Origin: Janthinobacterium lividum
Lineage (GTDB): Bacteria > Pseudomonadota > Gammaproteobacteria > Burkholderiales > Burkholderiaceae_D
NCBI RefSeq assembly: GCF_023509035.1
Contig: NZ_CP075583.1
Span: 4,836,001 to 4,900,000, forward strand
Reading direction: 5' to 3'
DNA length: 64,000 nt
The translations under genes and the position numbers were made by a program. The notes under the pieces are model-generated. The model had not been told where the DNA came from, made no database searches, and saw only the letters and a program-made list of their open reading frames with translations. This document shows, one piece after another, positions 1 through 8,683 of the stretch (position 1 is the first letter of the stretch; the number at the start of each line of letters is the position of its first letter).

Positions 1-419
1 ACGTGCGCGGCCACCATCAGCTTGCCCTTCAAGCCCACCAGCCATTGCTGCGGCAACTGCTCCAGGGGCATGCGCTCGAACGCCTGTTCCAGGGGCAAGG
101 CTTGCTCCGGATGTTCGGCGAAGGTAAACGTGGCAAATTCCGTGTGGCATTCCCATTTCAGGCGGAAGCGGCCAAAGTCGTAATAAAAATACTTGGCTTC
201 GGCAGCGGGCGGCGTGACGCCGAAATGCGTGCACAGGGCCGCCAAAGTGGCGTGCTGGGCCGCCATATTCGACGCGCCCGGCGCCGCGCTGTCATCTTTA
301 TACACGGCCAGATGGGTGATCAGCTCGGGGGCGTCGAGCTGCAAAAACGGCCGCGAGTGGATTTCCGCAGCCAGCGGCACGCGCAAGGCGTGGTTCAAAC
401 TGGAGTTAATCAAGTGCAT
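1..419 (-). CDS. DUF3422 family protein (3' part cut off by window edge)
   Basis: The minus strand opens with an ATG at 419 and stays open to position 1, giving the first 139 residues. The N-terminus carries the pattern typical of DUF3422 proteins: an HSRPFLQLDAP segment near residue 22, then ITHLAVY, and later FGRFRLKWECHTEFATFTF. Family members are usually 400-450 residues with C-terminal membrane helices, so about two thirds is missing here. The family has no established biochemical function; an inner-membrane anchored role is known only from the predicted helices. Family assignment is by remembered motif similarity. Confidence 0.75.
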   Translation of the reverse strand, partial: MHLINSSLNHALRVPLAAEIHSRPFLQLDAPELITHLAVYKDDSAAPGASNMAAQHATLAALCTHFGVTPPAAEAKYFYYDFGRFRLKWECHTEFATFTFAEHPEQALPLEQAFERMPLEQLPQQWLVGLKGKLMVAAH

Positions 420-541
420 GATAGCCAAAGGTAAAGTTGCAAAACTGCTTAGACCCCCGCGCGTGCTGCTGTGCCCGCAGCGGGGGTCTGATTGTCACAG
501 TGTAACAAAGCAGGAAGCATGCCACTCTTTTCCAAGGGCAA

Positions 542-1750
542 TTATATTGTTTTGATAATTGCAGATGCGCCCTGCCCCGCCACCTGGCGGCTACCCAGCC
601 ACCAGAACACGGCGGCCAGCGCCACGGCCGAAGCCTGTCCCAGCGCCAGCTTGAAAGCGCTGTCGAACAGCAACGGTGCGACAAAACCGGACACCAGCGC
701 AAACACCAGCATTTGCACGAAGTTTTGCAAGGAGGCGGCCAGGCCCCGCATCTGCGGGAAAATGTCGAGCGTGGACATGGTCATGCCCGGCAAGGCCAGC
801 GACATGCCAAACGCATACAACATCACGGGCACGACGGCAAACGGGATGCTGGCCGCGAACCAGTGGTTGTAAACGATGTTAATCGCGCCCGTGGCAGCCA
901 TGGCCAGTAAACCCCAGCGCACCAGCACGGTGCTTTTCACCGCGTGCGCGAGCTTGCCCGACAGCGCCGAGCCCAGCACCAGACCGGCCACCATGGGGAT
1001 GAACATCCAGCCGAAGGCCGTTTCCGGCAGGCGCAGCAATTCCAAAATGAAATGCGGGGCCGACGCGATGTACAGGGCAAAGCCACCAAAGGCAAAGGCC
1101 ACGGCCAGTGAACGCAAGAGGAAAGCCCGGTGGCGCAGCGCCAGCCAGTAATTGCGCGCGATGCTGGCCGGGTGGAAAGGCTGGCGTTGCTCGACGGCTA
1201 AACTTTCCGGCAAGCCTTTCAGGCAGGCCAGCAATAGCAGCACGGTGACGGAAAACGTGAACACGAACGTCGATTGCCAGCCGTAGGCCACATGCAGCCA
1301 GCCGCCGATGATGGGGGCGATGGCGGGCGCGATGCCGAACACCATCATGATATTGGCCAGCATCTTTTGCGCGGCCGCGCCCGACAGGCTGTCGCGCACG
1401 ATAGCCTGTCCGATCACCCTGCCCGCTCCCGCCGAGGCGCCCTGCATGCCACGAAAGAACAGCAGCCAGCCAAAGCTGGGTGCAAACGCGGCGCCGATGG
1501 AGCCGACGGCGAAGATCAGGAGCGAGGCGAGAATCACGGGGCGGCGGCCGAAGGAGTCGGACAAGGTGCCGTAGAACAAGGTCATGAAGGCGTAGGCGGC
1601 CAGGTAGACGCTCAGGGTCTGCTGCACCAGCACGCTGCTGACGTCGAAATGCGTGCCGATCGCTGGAAACGATGGCAAAAAGGTATCCGTGGCGAACGGG
1701 CCCAGCATGGCCAGCCCGGCCAGCACCAGGGTCAGGTTGCGCGCTTTCAT
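542..1750 (-). CDS. Bcr/CflA-type MFS drug efflux transporter
   Basis: The 402-residue protein is hydrophobic throughout, with about 12 predicted membrane segments. It begins with the LGPFATDTFLPSFPAI stretch characteristic of the Bcr/CflA branch of the major facilitator superfamily and has the loop 2-3 motif GTLSDSFGRRPVIL near residue 61. These are inner-membrane drug/proton antiporters (bicyclomycin, chloramphenicol, sulfonamides in known members). Its start codon overlaps the stop of the upstream TetR-type gene by four bases, so the two are translationally coupled and the repressor probably controls it. The substrate cannot be told from sequence. Confidence 0.9.
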   Translation of the reverse strand: MKARNLTLVLAGLAMLGPFATDTFLPSFPAIGTHFDVSSVLVQQTLSVYLAAYAFMTLFYGTLSDSFGRRPVILASLLIFAVGSIGAAFAPSFGWLLFFRGMQGASAGAGRVIGQAIVRDSLSGAAAQKMLANIMMVFGIAPAIAPIIGGWLHVAYGWQSTFVFTFSVTVLLLLACLKGLPESLAVEQRQPFHPASIARNYWLALRHRAFLLRSLAVAFAFGGFALYIASAPHFILELLRLPETAFGWMFIPMVAGLVLGSALSGKLAHAVKSTVLVRWGLLAMAATGAINIVYNHWFAASIPFAVVPVMLYAFGMSLALPGMTMSTLDIFPQMRGLAASLQNFVQMLVFALVSGFVAPLLFDSAFKLALGQASAVALAAVFWWLGSRQVAGQGASAIIKTI

Positions 1751-2409
1751 GCAAGCACCTGCGCAGCATATTGGCGGCGCAAGCCATCGAGGGCCGCCAG
1801 CGAGAACGCGGCGACATGCTGCGCAATGCTGGCGGTACCCGCCTCGTCATAGGTGATTTCCGGTGCCACCAGTTCATGCACGATGCGCGAACGGGCATAG
1901 AACACGGCCTGGCCGATCACGCTGAACACGCATTTCTGCACCACCTCGTCCGGCATGGCCGCACCCACCACGCCACGGATCAAGCCCGTAAACAGCGCAT
2001 GGTGGGCGCGCACATCGCGTTCGGCCAGCAGGTGAATGGCGGCCGTCGGTTCGATCAATTCGCGCGCCACCAGGCGGCTGAACAGGGAAGACGGCCCCGG
2101 GCGCAACATGTCGAATACCATCGCTTCTATCGCCAGCCGCAACTGTTCCACAGGCGCCACGGCCGCCGCGCGGCCGGCATCCGGCGCGGCAGCGGCCGAG
2201 GCACGCGCCAGCGCGCGCGCATGGTCGAAGGCGGCCAAGTACAGCTCTTCCTTGCCATGAAAATAATAATTGACCATCGCCACGTTGACGTGGGCCGCCT
2301 CGCATATCCTGCGCACGGACGCGAGCTTGTAGCCCTCGTCGGCAAACAGCTGGACCGCCGCTTGCAGGATGCGCGCGCGCGCCGGTTCGTTTTCTTTCTC
2401 TTCCGCCAT
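1747..2409 (-). CDS. TetR family transcriptional regulator
   Basis: A 220-residue protein with an N-terminal TetR helix-turn-helix at about residues 12-58 (ARILQAAVQLFADEGY, then the recognition region ending NVAMVNYYFHGKEELY). The remainder is a helical ligand-binding and dimerisation domain of the CecR-like (DUF1956) kind. It is the first gene of a two-gene unit with the Bcr/CflA transporter, overlapping it by four bases. Two copies of a perfect palindrome lie just upstream of its start (2424-2439 and 2459-2470), so it very probably represses its own operon. The inducer is unknown. Confidence 0.9.
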   Translation of the reverse strand: MAEEKENEPARARILQAAVQLFADEGYKLASVRRICEAAHVNVAMVNYYFHGKEELYLAAFDHARALARASAAAAPDAGRAAAVAPVEQLRLAIEAMVFDMLRPGPSSLFSRLVARELIEPTAAIHLLAERDVRAHHALFTGLIRGVVGAAMPDEVVQKCVFSVIGQAVFYARSRIVHELVAPEITYDEAGTASIAQHVAAFSLAALDGLRRQYAAQVLA

Positions 2410-2423
2410 GCCATTCCCATCAT

Positions 2424-2439
2424 TTAAACAGCTGTTTAA
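2424..2439. promoter_or_regulatory. TetR operator, proximal copy
   Basis: TTAAACAGCTGTTTAA is a perfect 16-bp palindrome 15 bases upstream of the TetR start codon. A second copy of its core lies 33 bp further out (centre to centre), which is almost exactly three helical turns, so two dimers would bind the same DNA face. Position and symmetry indicate autoregulation; binding itself is inferred. Confidence 0.75.
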
Positions 2440-2458
2440 TATTCTTCAGCATTGTATC

Positions 2459-2470
2459 AAACAGCTGTTT
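2459..2470. promoter_or_regulatory. TetR operator, distal copy
   Basis: AAACAGCTGTTT is the same 12-bp palindromic core as in the proximal site, centred 33 bp away. It lies between the TetR gene and the terminator of the PCuAC gene, where the promoter of the TetR-efflux unit must be. Confidence 0.7.
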
Positions 2471-2483
2471 AACTTTCAAATGA

Positions 2484-2514
2484 ATACAAAAAAAGCCCGG
2501 CGAACCGGGCTTTT
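2484..2514 (-). terminator. Rho-independent terminator of the copper cluster
   Basis: AAAAGCCCGG and CCGGGCTTTT form a perfect 10-bp stem with a CGAA tetraloop. On the minus strand the stem is followed by a run of seven T residues. It lies 20 bases past the stop codon of the PCuAC gene. Confidence 0.9.
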
Positions 2515-2533
2515 CAAGAGCGTTGCGGCAGAG

Positions 2534-3010
2534 TTAGTGCTTCATCGCCGGCATCGGGGCCGAGGCGGCGCCCAGCGGACGGGCCACGGCATTGACTTCG
2601 ATCGTTTCGCGGCGCTTGTCCTCGCCTTCGACGACGAGGGTCAGCGGAATCTTGTCGCCCGCCTTCACCTGCCCTTTGAGTTCCAGCAGCATCACGTGGT
2701 AACCGCCCGGCTTCAGTTCGACGGCTTTGCCGGCCGGCAAGGCGATTTCCTTGACCTGGCGCATGCGCATCATATTGTCCGTCATGCTCATTTCATGGAT
2801 TTCCGCCACGCCGGCCACGGGCGAGCGCACTTCCAGCAGGCGCATGGCTTTTGGCGCCGTGATCTGCATGAAGGCGCCCGTGGCTTTTTGCTGCGGCACG
2901 GTGGCGCGCACCCACGGGTCGGTAATTTGCACGGAAGTCTGGGCAACGGCGGAGAAGGACAGCACGGTCAGGGCCGTGGCCAGCAGGGTTTTCAGATGGG
3001 TCATGATCAT
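2534..3010 (-). CDS. Periplasmic copper chaperone PCu(A)C
   Basis: A 158-residue protein with a signal peptide (cleavage likely after AVA at residues 21-23). It has the copper-binding signature of the PCuAC family exactly spaced: His72, ten residues, Met83, twenty-one residues, His105, X, Met107. Family members hold Cu(I) in the periplasm and hand it to the CuA or CuB centre of cytochrome oxidase, often together with Sco1. The sco1-like gene lies 12 bases upstream on the same strand, supporting a shared copper-delivery operon. A short Met/His tail (MPAMKH) may add copper affinity. Confidence 0.92.
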   Translation of the reverse strand: MIMTHLKTLLATALTVLSFSAVAQTSVQITDPWVRATVPQQKATGAFMQITAPKAMRLLEVRSPVAGVAEIHEMSMTDNMMRMRQVKEIALPAGKAVELKPGGYHVMLLELKGQVKAGDKIPLTLVVEGEDKRRETIEVNAVARPLGAASAPMPAMKH

Positions 3011-3022
3011 TCCTCGGTATGG

Positions 3023-3619
3023 TTATAAGGTGTATTTCGATTTCATCAGGGTCTTGATGTCCTGCACGCACTCGTCGCCCGTCAACTGGTGTTTCAAGCC
3101 CAAGCGCATGCGTCCCTCGGTATCGAGCACATAGCTGATGGCCGTGTGGTCCATCGTATAGGAACTGCCGCTCGGCACGCGGCGGTAGAAGACCTTGTAA
3201 TTGAAGGCCGTCTGCGCCGTCGCCTGCGGATCCGTGCGCAAACCCAGGAAGCTGGGGTCGAAGGCGCGCATGTACTCGCCCAGCAACTCGGGCGTGTCGC
3301 GCTCGGGGTCGATGCTGATGAAGATCACTTGCAGTTTATCGGCGTCAGGCCCCAGTTTCTGGCGGATTTCCAGCGCGCGCGACAGGGCTGTCGGGCACAC
3401 GTCCGGGCATTGTGTGAAGCCAAAGAAGACCATCACGTACTTGCCCTTGAAGTCGGCCAGGGTATACACCTTGCCGTCGGGGCCGCTCAATTTGAAGTCG
3501 GGCTTGTAATCGCCCCCCGTCAAGTCGAGGCCGTTGTAATGGGGTTTCGGTGCTTGTTCGCAAGCGGCAAGCGTAAGCAATCCCGCCGTGCCGGCGAGAA
3601 GGAAAAGACGACGTTTCAT
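3023..3619 (-). CDS. SCO1/SenC copper-delivery lipoprotein
   Basis: I place the start at the ATG at 3619, which gives a 198-residue protein with a lipoprotein signal peptide (LLTLAAC, lipidated Cys20); a longer open frame upstream has no signal and reads through a neighbouring gene. The Sco copper site is intact: Cys71 and Cys75 in CPDVC and His158 in YTMDHTA, on a thioredoxin-like fold. Sco proteins assemble the CuA centre of cytochrome c oxidase. The gene precedes the PCuAC gene by 12 bases and follows a DUF2946 gene, an arrangement common in proteobacterial copper clusters. Confidence 0.93.
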   Translation of the reverse strand: MKRRLFLLAGTAGLLTLAACEQAPKPHYNGLDLTGGDYKPDFKLSGPDGKVYTLADFKGKYVMVFFGFTQCPDVCPTALSRALEIRQKLGPDADKLQVIFISIDPERDTPELLGEYMRAFDPSFLGLRTDPQATAQTAFNYKVFYRRVPSGSSYTMDHTAISYVLDTEGRMRLGLKHQLTGDECVQDIKTLMKSKYTL

Positions 3620-3702
3620 GGTAATTCCGGCCCAAAGGGCGTAGTGGAGACAAGTTAGGACGTAGATGCCCTGCCGCAGGACGGCAGGCAGAACAGAGGT
3701 GC

Positions 3703-4101
3703 TCAGGCCGACGCAGGCGGACCGCGCGGGCTGGCGCCCAGCCACGCGAACGGCGCGCGCGGCGCCTGGTAAAACATTGGCGGATAGTGGTCGTGGCCCG
3801 TGATGACGGCCAGCGGCGAGGATGATGAAGGCGGCAAGCCCACGCTGCCCGCATGGTTCATGCAGAACGGGCAATGCTCGATGTGGTGCAGCACGGAATC
3901 GGTGGTGGATTTGACGGCCGGCGCCAGATCCGCTTGCGTGTAGACGGCGCCGCTGGCCGAGCAAATGTCGACGGCGGCATTGTTCGTGTTCGCGTGCAGC
4001 GAGGCAAATGCATAGGATAGTGACGGCGACAGCGCATTGAGCAGTATCGCCAGGCAGGCGAACCACAGATGCCACTGTTTGCGCTTCAATAAATATCCCA
4101 T
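3703..4101 (-). CDS. DUF2946 family exported protein
   Basis: A 132-residue protein with an N-terminal signal or anchor helix (residues 9-32). The central HHIEHCPFCMNH block, followed by GLPP, is the hallmark of DUF2946. The Cys/His cluster looks suited to binding copper. The family has no proven function, but its members sit beside copper chaperone or TonB/copper receptor genes, as here with sco1 and PCuAC immediately downstream on the same strand. A role in periplasmic copper handling is therefore inferred from context. Confidence 0.8.
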   Translation of the reverse strand: MGYLLKRKQWHLWFACLAILLNALSPSLSYAFASLHANTNNAAVDICSASGAVYTQADLAPAVKSTTDSVLHHIEHCPFCMNHAGSVGLPPSSSSPLAVITGHDHYPPMFYQAPRAPFAWLGASPRGPPASA

Positions 4102-4109
4102 GGTCCCGA

Positions 4110-4733
4110 TTATAACGGAGTCTGGCTATCACGTTGCACAGCTGCACCCGCCTGCCCGCGCAGGAACAGGCTGGGGCGCACGCCTGCCACATCCACGCAG
4201 GCGTCGCAAAACGCGGGGATCGACGCAAAGCCGGAGCCGGCCGCCACTTGTGCCAGGTCGCGCTCGCCGTGCACGCCGTCGGCGTCCGCTTGCGCCGCCG
4301 TGTGCAGCGCGTGCGCCAGGCGCTGCTCGCGCACCAGGCTGAGCAATGCCTCGCCCTCGGAAAACAGCCGCGCCCTGGCCTTGTGCGGCGTCACTTGCCA
4401 CAGGGCCGCCAGGCGCGCCGCCGTCCACTTGCCTTGCGGCGTATCAAAGATGTGCTGCGCCAGCGCCTGGCTCCAACGCTTGCCGCCGCCGTGACCAGCA
4501 TCCGTTTCATCGCCTTCCAGCGCCAGCGTGAACACGGCCGGCTTGCCCCGCCCCGGCATCACGTCGCAGGCGAAGCGTAAAAAGGCGGGCACGACAAAAC
4601 TGTCGCCGCTGGCCAGCTTCTTGGTGGCGATTTCATTATGCAAAGTCACAAAACCCTGGCGCACGGTGACGCGCAGCCTGAGCGGAAAGCGCAAGCCCAG
4701 CAAGTGCAAGGGATGATCGGAAACGAGGGCCAT
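4110..4733 (-). CDS. AraC-like transcriptional regulator
   Basis: A 207-residue protein. The N-terminal 90 residues look like a small beta-rich sensor (FVTLHNEIATKKLASGDSF). The C-terminal half has two helix-turn-helix units of the AraC type, the first around WTAARLAALWQVTPHKARARL and the second around DLAQVAAGSGFASIPAFCDAC. It ends nine bases before the DUF2946 gene on the same strand, so it may be co-transcribed with the copper cluster. The second helix-turn-helix is followed by RPSLFLRG instead of the usual YFSRxFK pattern, so the match to AraC is moderate. Confidence 0.65.
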   Translation of the reverse strand: MALVSDHPLHLLGLRFPLRLRVTVRQGFVTLHNEIATKKLASGDSFVVPAFLRFACDVMPGRGKPAVFTLALEGDETDAGHGGGKRWSQALAQHIFDTPQGKWTAARLAALWQVTPHKARARLFSEGEALLSLVREQRLAHALHTAAQADADGVHGERDLAQVAAGSGFASIPAFCDACVDVAGVRPSLFLRGQAGAAVQRDSQTPL

Positions 4734-4795
4734 GCGTCAGGTCAATGTGGTAAACGAGCGGCCAGCATGCCACACATCGCGCAAGCAGTCTGTCA

Positions 4796-5497
4796 TCACA
4801 GCGACGCCACGCCATAGCGGAGCAAACCATCGAGGTCGACCACGCGGATGGATTGGTAGGCAATGCTGATCAGCTGTAGTTCGGCCAGACGGCCCAAGGC
4901 CTGGTTCACCCGCTGGCGCGAAATGCCGGTCAGCAAGCCGATTTCTTCCTGCGACAGCTCAAGCACGCTGGAAGTGCGCGGATATAACATGGGGTGGAAC
5001 AGCTGCGCGATGGCTTGCGCCACTTGCGCGTCGACGGCCAGCAGGCGCTGGTTCTGGATGGTGGCGATGAATTGCCCCATGCGTTCGTTCAGCTGGCGGA
5101 TGACGAAGGCGTTAAAGGAAAGGCTCTCGGCCAGCAGCAGATGAAACAAGTCCGCCGGCACGAGGATGATGTCCGCGGCGCGCACGGCCACCACGTCGTA
5201 GCGGCGTAGTTCGCGCTTGAGCACGCTGCCCTCGCCGCACCAGCCGCCCGCCGGCACGCCGGAAAACGTGGCGCCGCGCCCATCGACGTTGTAGATGGCC
5301 AGCTTGATCAAACCCGTGTGCACGCCGATCCAGTGCGCCGACGGTTCGCCGCGCCGCGTGATGAAGGCGCCCGCCTCGTAGTGCCGGAGCACGCTGCCAG
5401 CGCGCAGCAGGGCCTGATGCCGGCTATCGAGGGCCGTGAACCAGTCGTGGCTATCGAGTTCGGGCACGGCACGGTCTACACTATCGTTGCTATCCAT
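4796..5497 (-). CDS. Crp/Fnr family transcriptional regulator
   Basis: A 233-residue protein with a cyclic-nucleotide-binding-type beta barrel (about residues 25-140), a long dimer helix and a C-terminal winged helix with the recognition region EEIGLLTGISRQRVNQALGRL. It lacks the N-terminal cysteines of oxygen-sensing FNR, so it is not an iron-sulfur sensor. It is divergent from the acyl-CoA synthetase gene and the 125-bp gap between them is the obvious place for it to act. Effector unknown. Confidence 0.9.
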   Translation of the reverse strand: MDSNDSVDRAVPELDSHDWFTALDSRHQALLRAGSVLRHYEAGAFITRRGEPSAHWIGVHTGLIKLAIYNVDGRGATFSGVPAGGWCGEGSVLKRELRRYDVVAVRAADIILVPADLFHLLLAESLSFNAFVIRQLNERMGQFIATIQNQRLLAVDAQVAQAIAQLFHPMLYPRTSSVLELSQEEIGLLTGISRQRVNQALGRLAELQLISIAYQSIRVVDLDGLLRYGVASL

Positions 5498-5622
5498 TCC
5501 ATCCTTCAGTTGTCACTAAGATGACAGTGATTTTCCAGCACCGGTGCTATGCTAAACCCTATCAATCCCGAAACAGGGAGCTACAGAATTCCAGTACCAA
5601 TATTATTTACCAGGAGACAAGC

Positions 5623-7257
5623 ATGACAGCTGATTTCAATACCGGCCTTGGCAAAAACAGCGCCAACTACGCCGCCCTCACTCCGCTCGACTATATCGCC
5701 AGGGCTGCCGCAGTATATGGCAATCGCCTGGCAATTGCACATGGCGCCGTGCGCCAGACCTGGGGCGTAACGTATGCGCGCACGCGCCGCCTCGCTTCCG
5801 GCCTCATCAAACTGGGCGTGGGCACGGGCGACACGGTGGCCGTGATGTTGCCCAACACGCCCGCCATGGTGGAAGCGAGCTTTGGCATCCCCATGGCCGG
5901 CGCCGTCCTCAATGCCCTGAATATCCGCCTCGACCTGGCCTCGCTGACCTTCATGCTGCGTCATGGCCAGGCGAAAGTCTTGCTGGCCGACACGGAATTT
6001 GCCGAGCTGGCGCGCCAGATGGCGGCGCAGATTCCCGGCCTGCGCGTGATCCAGGTCAATGACGTGCTGGGCCCGGAAGTGGACGCTTTTTCCGACCTCG
6101 ACTATGAAAGCTTGCTGGCCAGCGGCGACCCCGATTATGACTGGCAGCCGCCGGCCGACGAGTGGGATGCCATCGCCCTCAACTACACATCCGGCACCAC
6201 GGGCGACCCGAAAGGCGTCGTCTACCACCACCGGGGCGCGGCCCTCAACGCCCTGTCGAACATCCTGGAATGGGACATGCCCAAGCATGCCGTCTACCTG
6301 TGGACCTTGCCGATGTTCCACTGCAATGGCTGGTGCTTCCCGTGGACCATCGCCGCGCGTGCCGGCGTAAACGTGTGCCTGCGCAAGTTCGAGCCCAAGC
6401 TCGTGTTCGACCTGATGCGCGAATTGCGCATCACCCACTATTGCGCAGCCCCCATCGTGCACGCGGCCCTGGCCAACGCGCCCGCCAACTGGCGCGACGG
6501 CATCGACTGGACCGTGCGCGGCATGGTGGCTGGCGCACCGCCGCCTGCCGCCATGGTGGCGAAAATCGAAGCCATGGGTTTCGATCTGATCCACTCATAT
6601 GGCTTGACGGAAGTGTACGGCCCGGCCGCCATCTGCGCCGAGCAGGATGAGTGGGTGGCCTTGAGCCAGGAAGAGCGGGCCGTGTTGAAATCGCGCCAGG
6701 GTGTGCGCTACCACCTGCAAAGCGCCGTCGCCGTGCTGGACCCGGAAACCATGCAGCCGGTAGCGGCCGACGGCGAACAAATCGGTGAGATCATGTTCCG
6801 TGGCAACATCTGCATGAAGGGTTACTTAAAAAATGAAAGGGCGACGCAGGAAGCGTTTGCCGGTGGCTGGTTCCACACTGGCGACCTTGGTGTCATGTAT
6901 CCGGACGGCTACATCAAGTTGAAGGACCGCAGCAAGGACATCATCATTTCCGGTGGCGAGAACATTTCCAGCGTGGAAGTCGAAGACGCCTTGTACCACC
7001 ACCCGCAAGTGCTGGCCGCCGCCGTCATTGCCCAGCCGGACGAGAAATGGGGCGAAACGCCATGCGCCTTCGTCGAACTGCGCGAAGGCGGCACGGTGAC
7101 GGAAGCGGAATTGATCGCCTTCTGCAAGAATAACCTGGCCGGATTCAAGGTGCCGAAAGCCATTTATTTCGGCCCACTGCCCCGCACGTCGACGGGCAAG
7201 ATCCAGAAGTTCGAATTGCGCAAGCGCATGCAGTCGGACAAGGCCATCGACGTCTGA
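5623..7257 (+). CDS. Long/medium-chain acyl-CoA synthetase (AMP-forming)
   Basis: The ATG at 5623 follows an AGGAG ribosome site and gives 544 residues; the open frame extends further upstream without a better start. It is an adenylate-forming enzyme: the P-loop-like YTSGTTGDPKGVVYHH near residue 189, GLTEVYGP, the hinge TGDLG, and the catalytic lysine in the C-terminal RTSTGKIQKFELR. Such enzymes activate a carboxylic acid to its acyl-CoA with ATP. The sequence style is that of the fatty-acyl/3-methylmercaptopropionyl-CoA ligase (AlkK/DmdB-like) group. Exact chain length cannot be read. It is convergent with the downstream MFS gene, 10 bases apart. Confidence 0.92.
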   Translation: MTADFNTGLGKNSANYAALTPLDYIARAAAVYGNRLAIAHGAVRQTWGVTYARTRRLASGLIKLGVGTGDTVAVMLPNTPAMVEASFGIPMAGAVLNALNIRLDLASLTFMLRHGQAKVLLADTEFAELARQMAAQIPGLRVIQVNDVLGPEVDAFSDLDYESLLASGDPDYDWQPPADEWDAIALNYTSGTTGDPKGVVYHHRGAALNALSNILEWDMPKHAVYLWTLPMFHCNGWCFPWTIAARAGVNVCLRKFEPKLVFDLMRELRITHYCAAPIVHAALANAPANWRDGIDWTVRGMVAGAPPPAAMVAKIEAMGFDLIHSYGLTEVYGPAAICAEQDEWVALSQEERAVLKSRQGVRYHLQSAVAVLDPETMQPVAADGEQIGEIMFRGNICMKGYLKNERATQEAFAGGWFHTGDLGVMYPDGYIKLKDRSKDIIISGGENISSVEVEDALYHHPQVLAAAVIAQPDEKWGETPCAFVELREGGTVTEAELIAFCKNNLAGFKVPKAIYFGPLPRTSTGKIQKFELRKRMQSDKAIDV

Positions 7258-7267
7258 TCAGCACCTG

Positions 7268-8680
7268 TCAGTCGCGCTTGCCTTGCAGCCACGCCGGCTG
7301 GGCCACCACCAGGCGCGAAAAGCTGGCGATGCTGGCCACGGCAGCGAATCCTGCCGCCAGGCACAGCGCATACGTCGTGCCCCGGCTGGCCGAAACCGTG
7401 AAGCAATACGCGACCAGCGCCGCGCCCGTCGCTTGTCCGATCAGGCGCGAGGTGGCCACCACGCCGCTGGCGCCGCCGGCCCGCTCGGGCGGTGCGCTGC
7501 CCATGATGGCTTTCAAATTGGGCGCCTGGAAAAAGCCGAAACCAATGCCGCACAAGGCCATGCGCCAGCCGATGTCAAACACGCTGGGGTGGGCCGGTAT
7601 CCACACCAAGGTCAGCAAGCCGCCGGCCAGCGCCGCCAGGCCGATGCCGCCCAGCACGCCCGGTGAATAACGGTCGCTCAGGCGTCCGGCCACAGGCGCC
7701 ATCACGGCCACCAGCACGGCCCACGGCGTCATCAGGAATCCCGTCTCGACGGGAGAGCGGCCCAGTGTCACTTCAAAATAGAATGGCAGCGAGACGAAGG
7801 CCAGCCCCTGCGCGGCAAACGTGCAGATGGCCGTTAGCGACGACAGCAAGAACAGGGGGCGGCGAAACAGGTCGATCGGCAACATGGGTGCGGCGTGCCC
7901 CGCCTGGCGGCGCAGCAGCAAGACAAAGAACACGGCCACGGCCACCAGTTCCGGCAGCAAGGTCGACAGGGCCGCGTGATGGGCTGCGTCGCCGAACAGC
8001 AAAATGAGCAAGCCGAAGGCGCCCACGTTGTACAGCGCCGTGCGCGCATCGAGCGTGTGCCCGGACAGTTTTGTCGCCGGCAGCATGCGGCTGGCCAGGA
8101 AAAAGCCGGCCACGCCCAGCGGTACATTGATGGCGAACAGCCACGGCCACGACGCCGTCGCCAGGATCAGCGACGCGGCCGTGGGCCCGATGGCGAACGC
8201 GACAGCCACCACCAGCGCATTGTTGCCAAACGCGCGTCCCAGCAAATGCTTGGGATACAGGGCGCGCAGCAGCGCCGTATTGACACTCATCATGGCGCTG
8301 GCGCCGACGCCTTGAAACAGCCTTGCCACCACCAGCGAGGGCAAGGACCAGGCCAGTGCGCAGGCGAGCGAGGCCAAAGTAAACAGGAACATGCCGGAGA
8401 TAAACACGCGCCGGTAGCCGGCGATTTCGCCGAGGGCGGAAAACGGCAGCAAGGTCGCCACCATGGCCAGCTGATAGACGTTGACGATCCAGACGGAAGC
8501 AGCCGGCGTCGTGTGCAGCTCGCTGGCGATGGCCGGCAAGGCCGTGTTGGCAATCGCCGTATCGAGCGAGGCCATGCCGACGCCGATGGCCAGCGCCAGC
8601 ATGGCCCATAAACGGGCATCGGGCGGCAAACCGTCCTCGCCCACGAGGAAGGGCTGCGCCCTATTCTTCTGCTTCATCAT
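7268..8680 (-). CDS. MFS transporter, DHA2 (14-helix) drug exporter type
   Basis: A 470-residue hydrophobic protein with about 14 membrane segments. Near the start is LDTAIANTALPAIASEL, the motif C-like opening of DHA2 exporters, and later RLFQGVGASAMMSVNTALL and a conserved GRLSDRYSPGVLGGIG loop. These are proton-driven multidrug exporters (EmrB/QacA relatives). The start codon lies only three bases after the stop of the RNase T2 gene, so the two are probably on one transcript, though no functional link is evident. Confidence 0.88.
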   Translation of the reverse strand: MMKQKNRAQPFLVGEDGLPPDARLWAMLALAIGVGMASLDTAIANTALPAIASELHTTPAASVWIVNVYQLAMVATLLPFSALGEIAGYRRVFISGMFLFTLASLACALAWSLPSLVVARLFQGVGASAMMSVNTALLRALYPKHLLGRAFGNNALVVAVAFAIGPTAASLILATASWPWLFAINVPLGVAGFFLASRMLPATKLSGHTLDARTALYNVGAFGLLILLFGDAAHHAALSTLLPELVAVAVFFVLLLRRQAGHAAPMLPIDLFRRPLFLLSSLTAICTFAAQGLAFVSLPFYFEVTLGRSPVETGFLMTPWAVLVAVMAPVAGRLSDRYSPGVLGGIGLAALAGGLLTLVWIPAHPSVFDIGWRMALCGIGFGFFQAPNLKAIMGSAPPERAGGASGVVATSRLIGQATGAALVAYCFTVSASRGTTYALCLAAGFAAVASIASFSRLVVAQPAWLQGKRD

Positions 8681-8683
8681 CCA

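Noticed and set aside
3620-4228. N-terminal extension of the sco1-like frame to 401 residues
   Set aside because: It runs through the DUF2946 gene in another frame and would bury the lipoprotein signal peptide.
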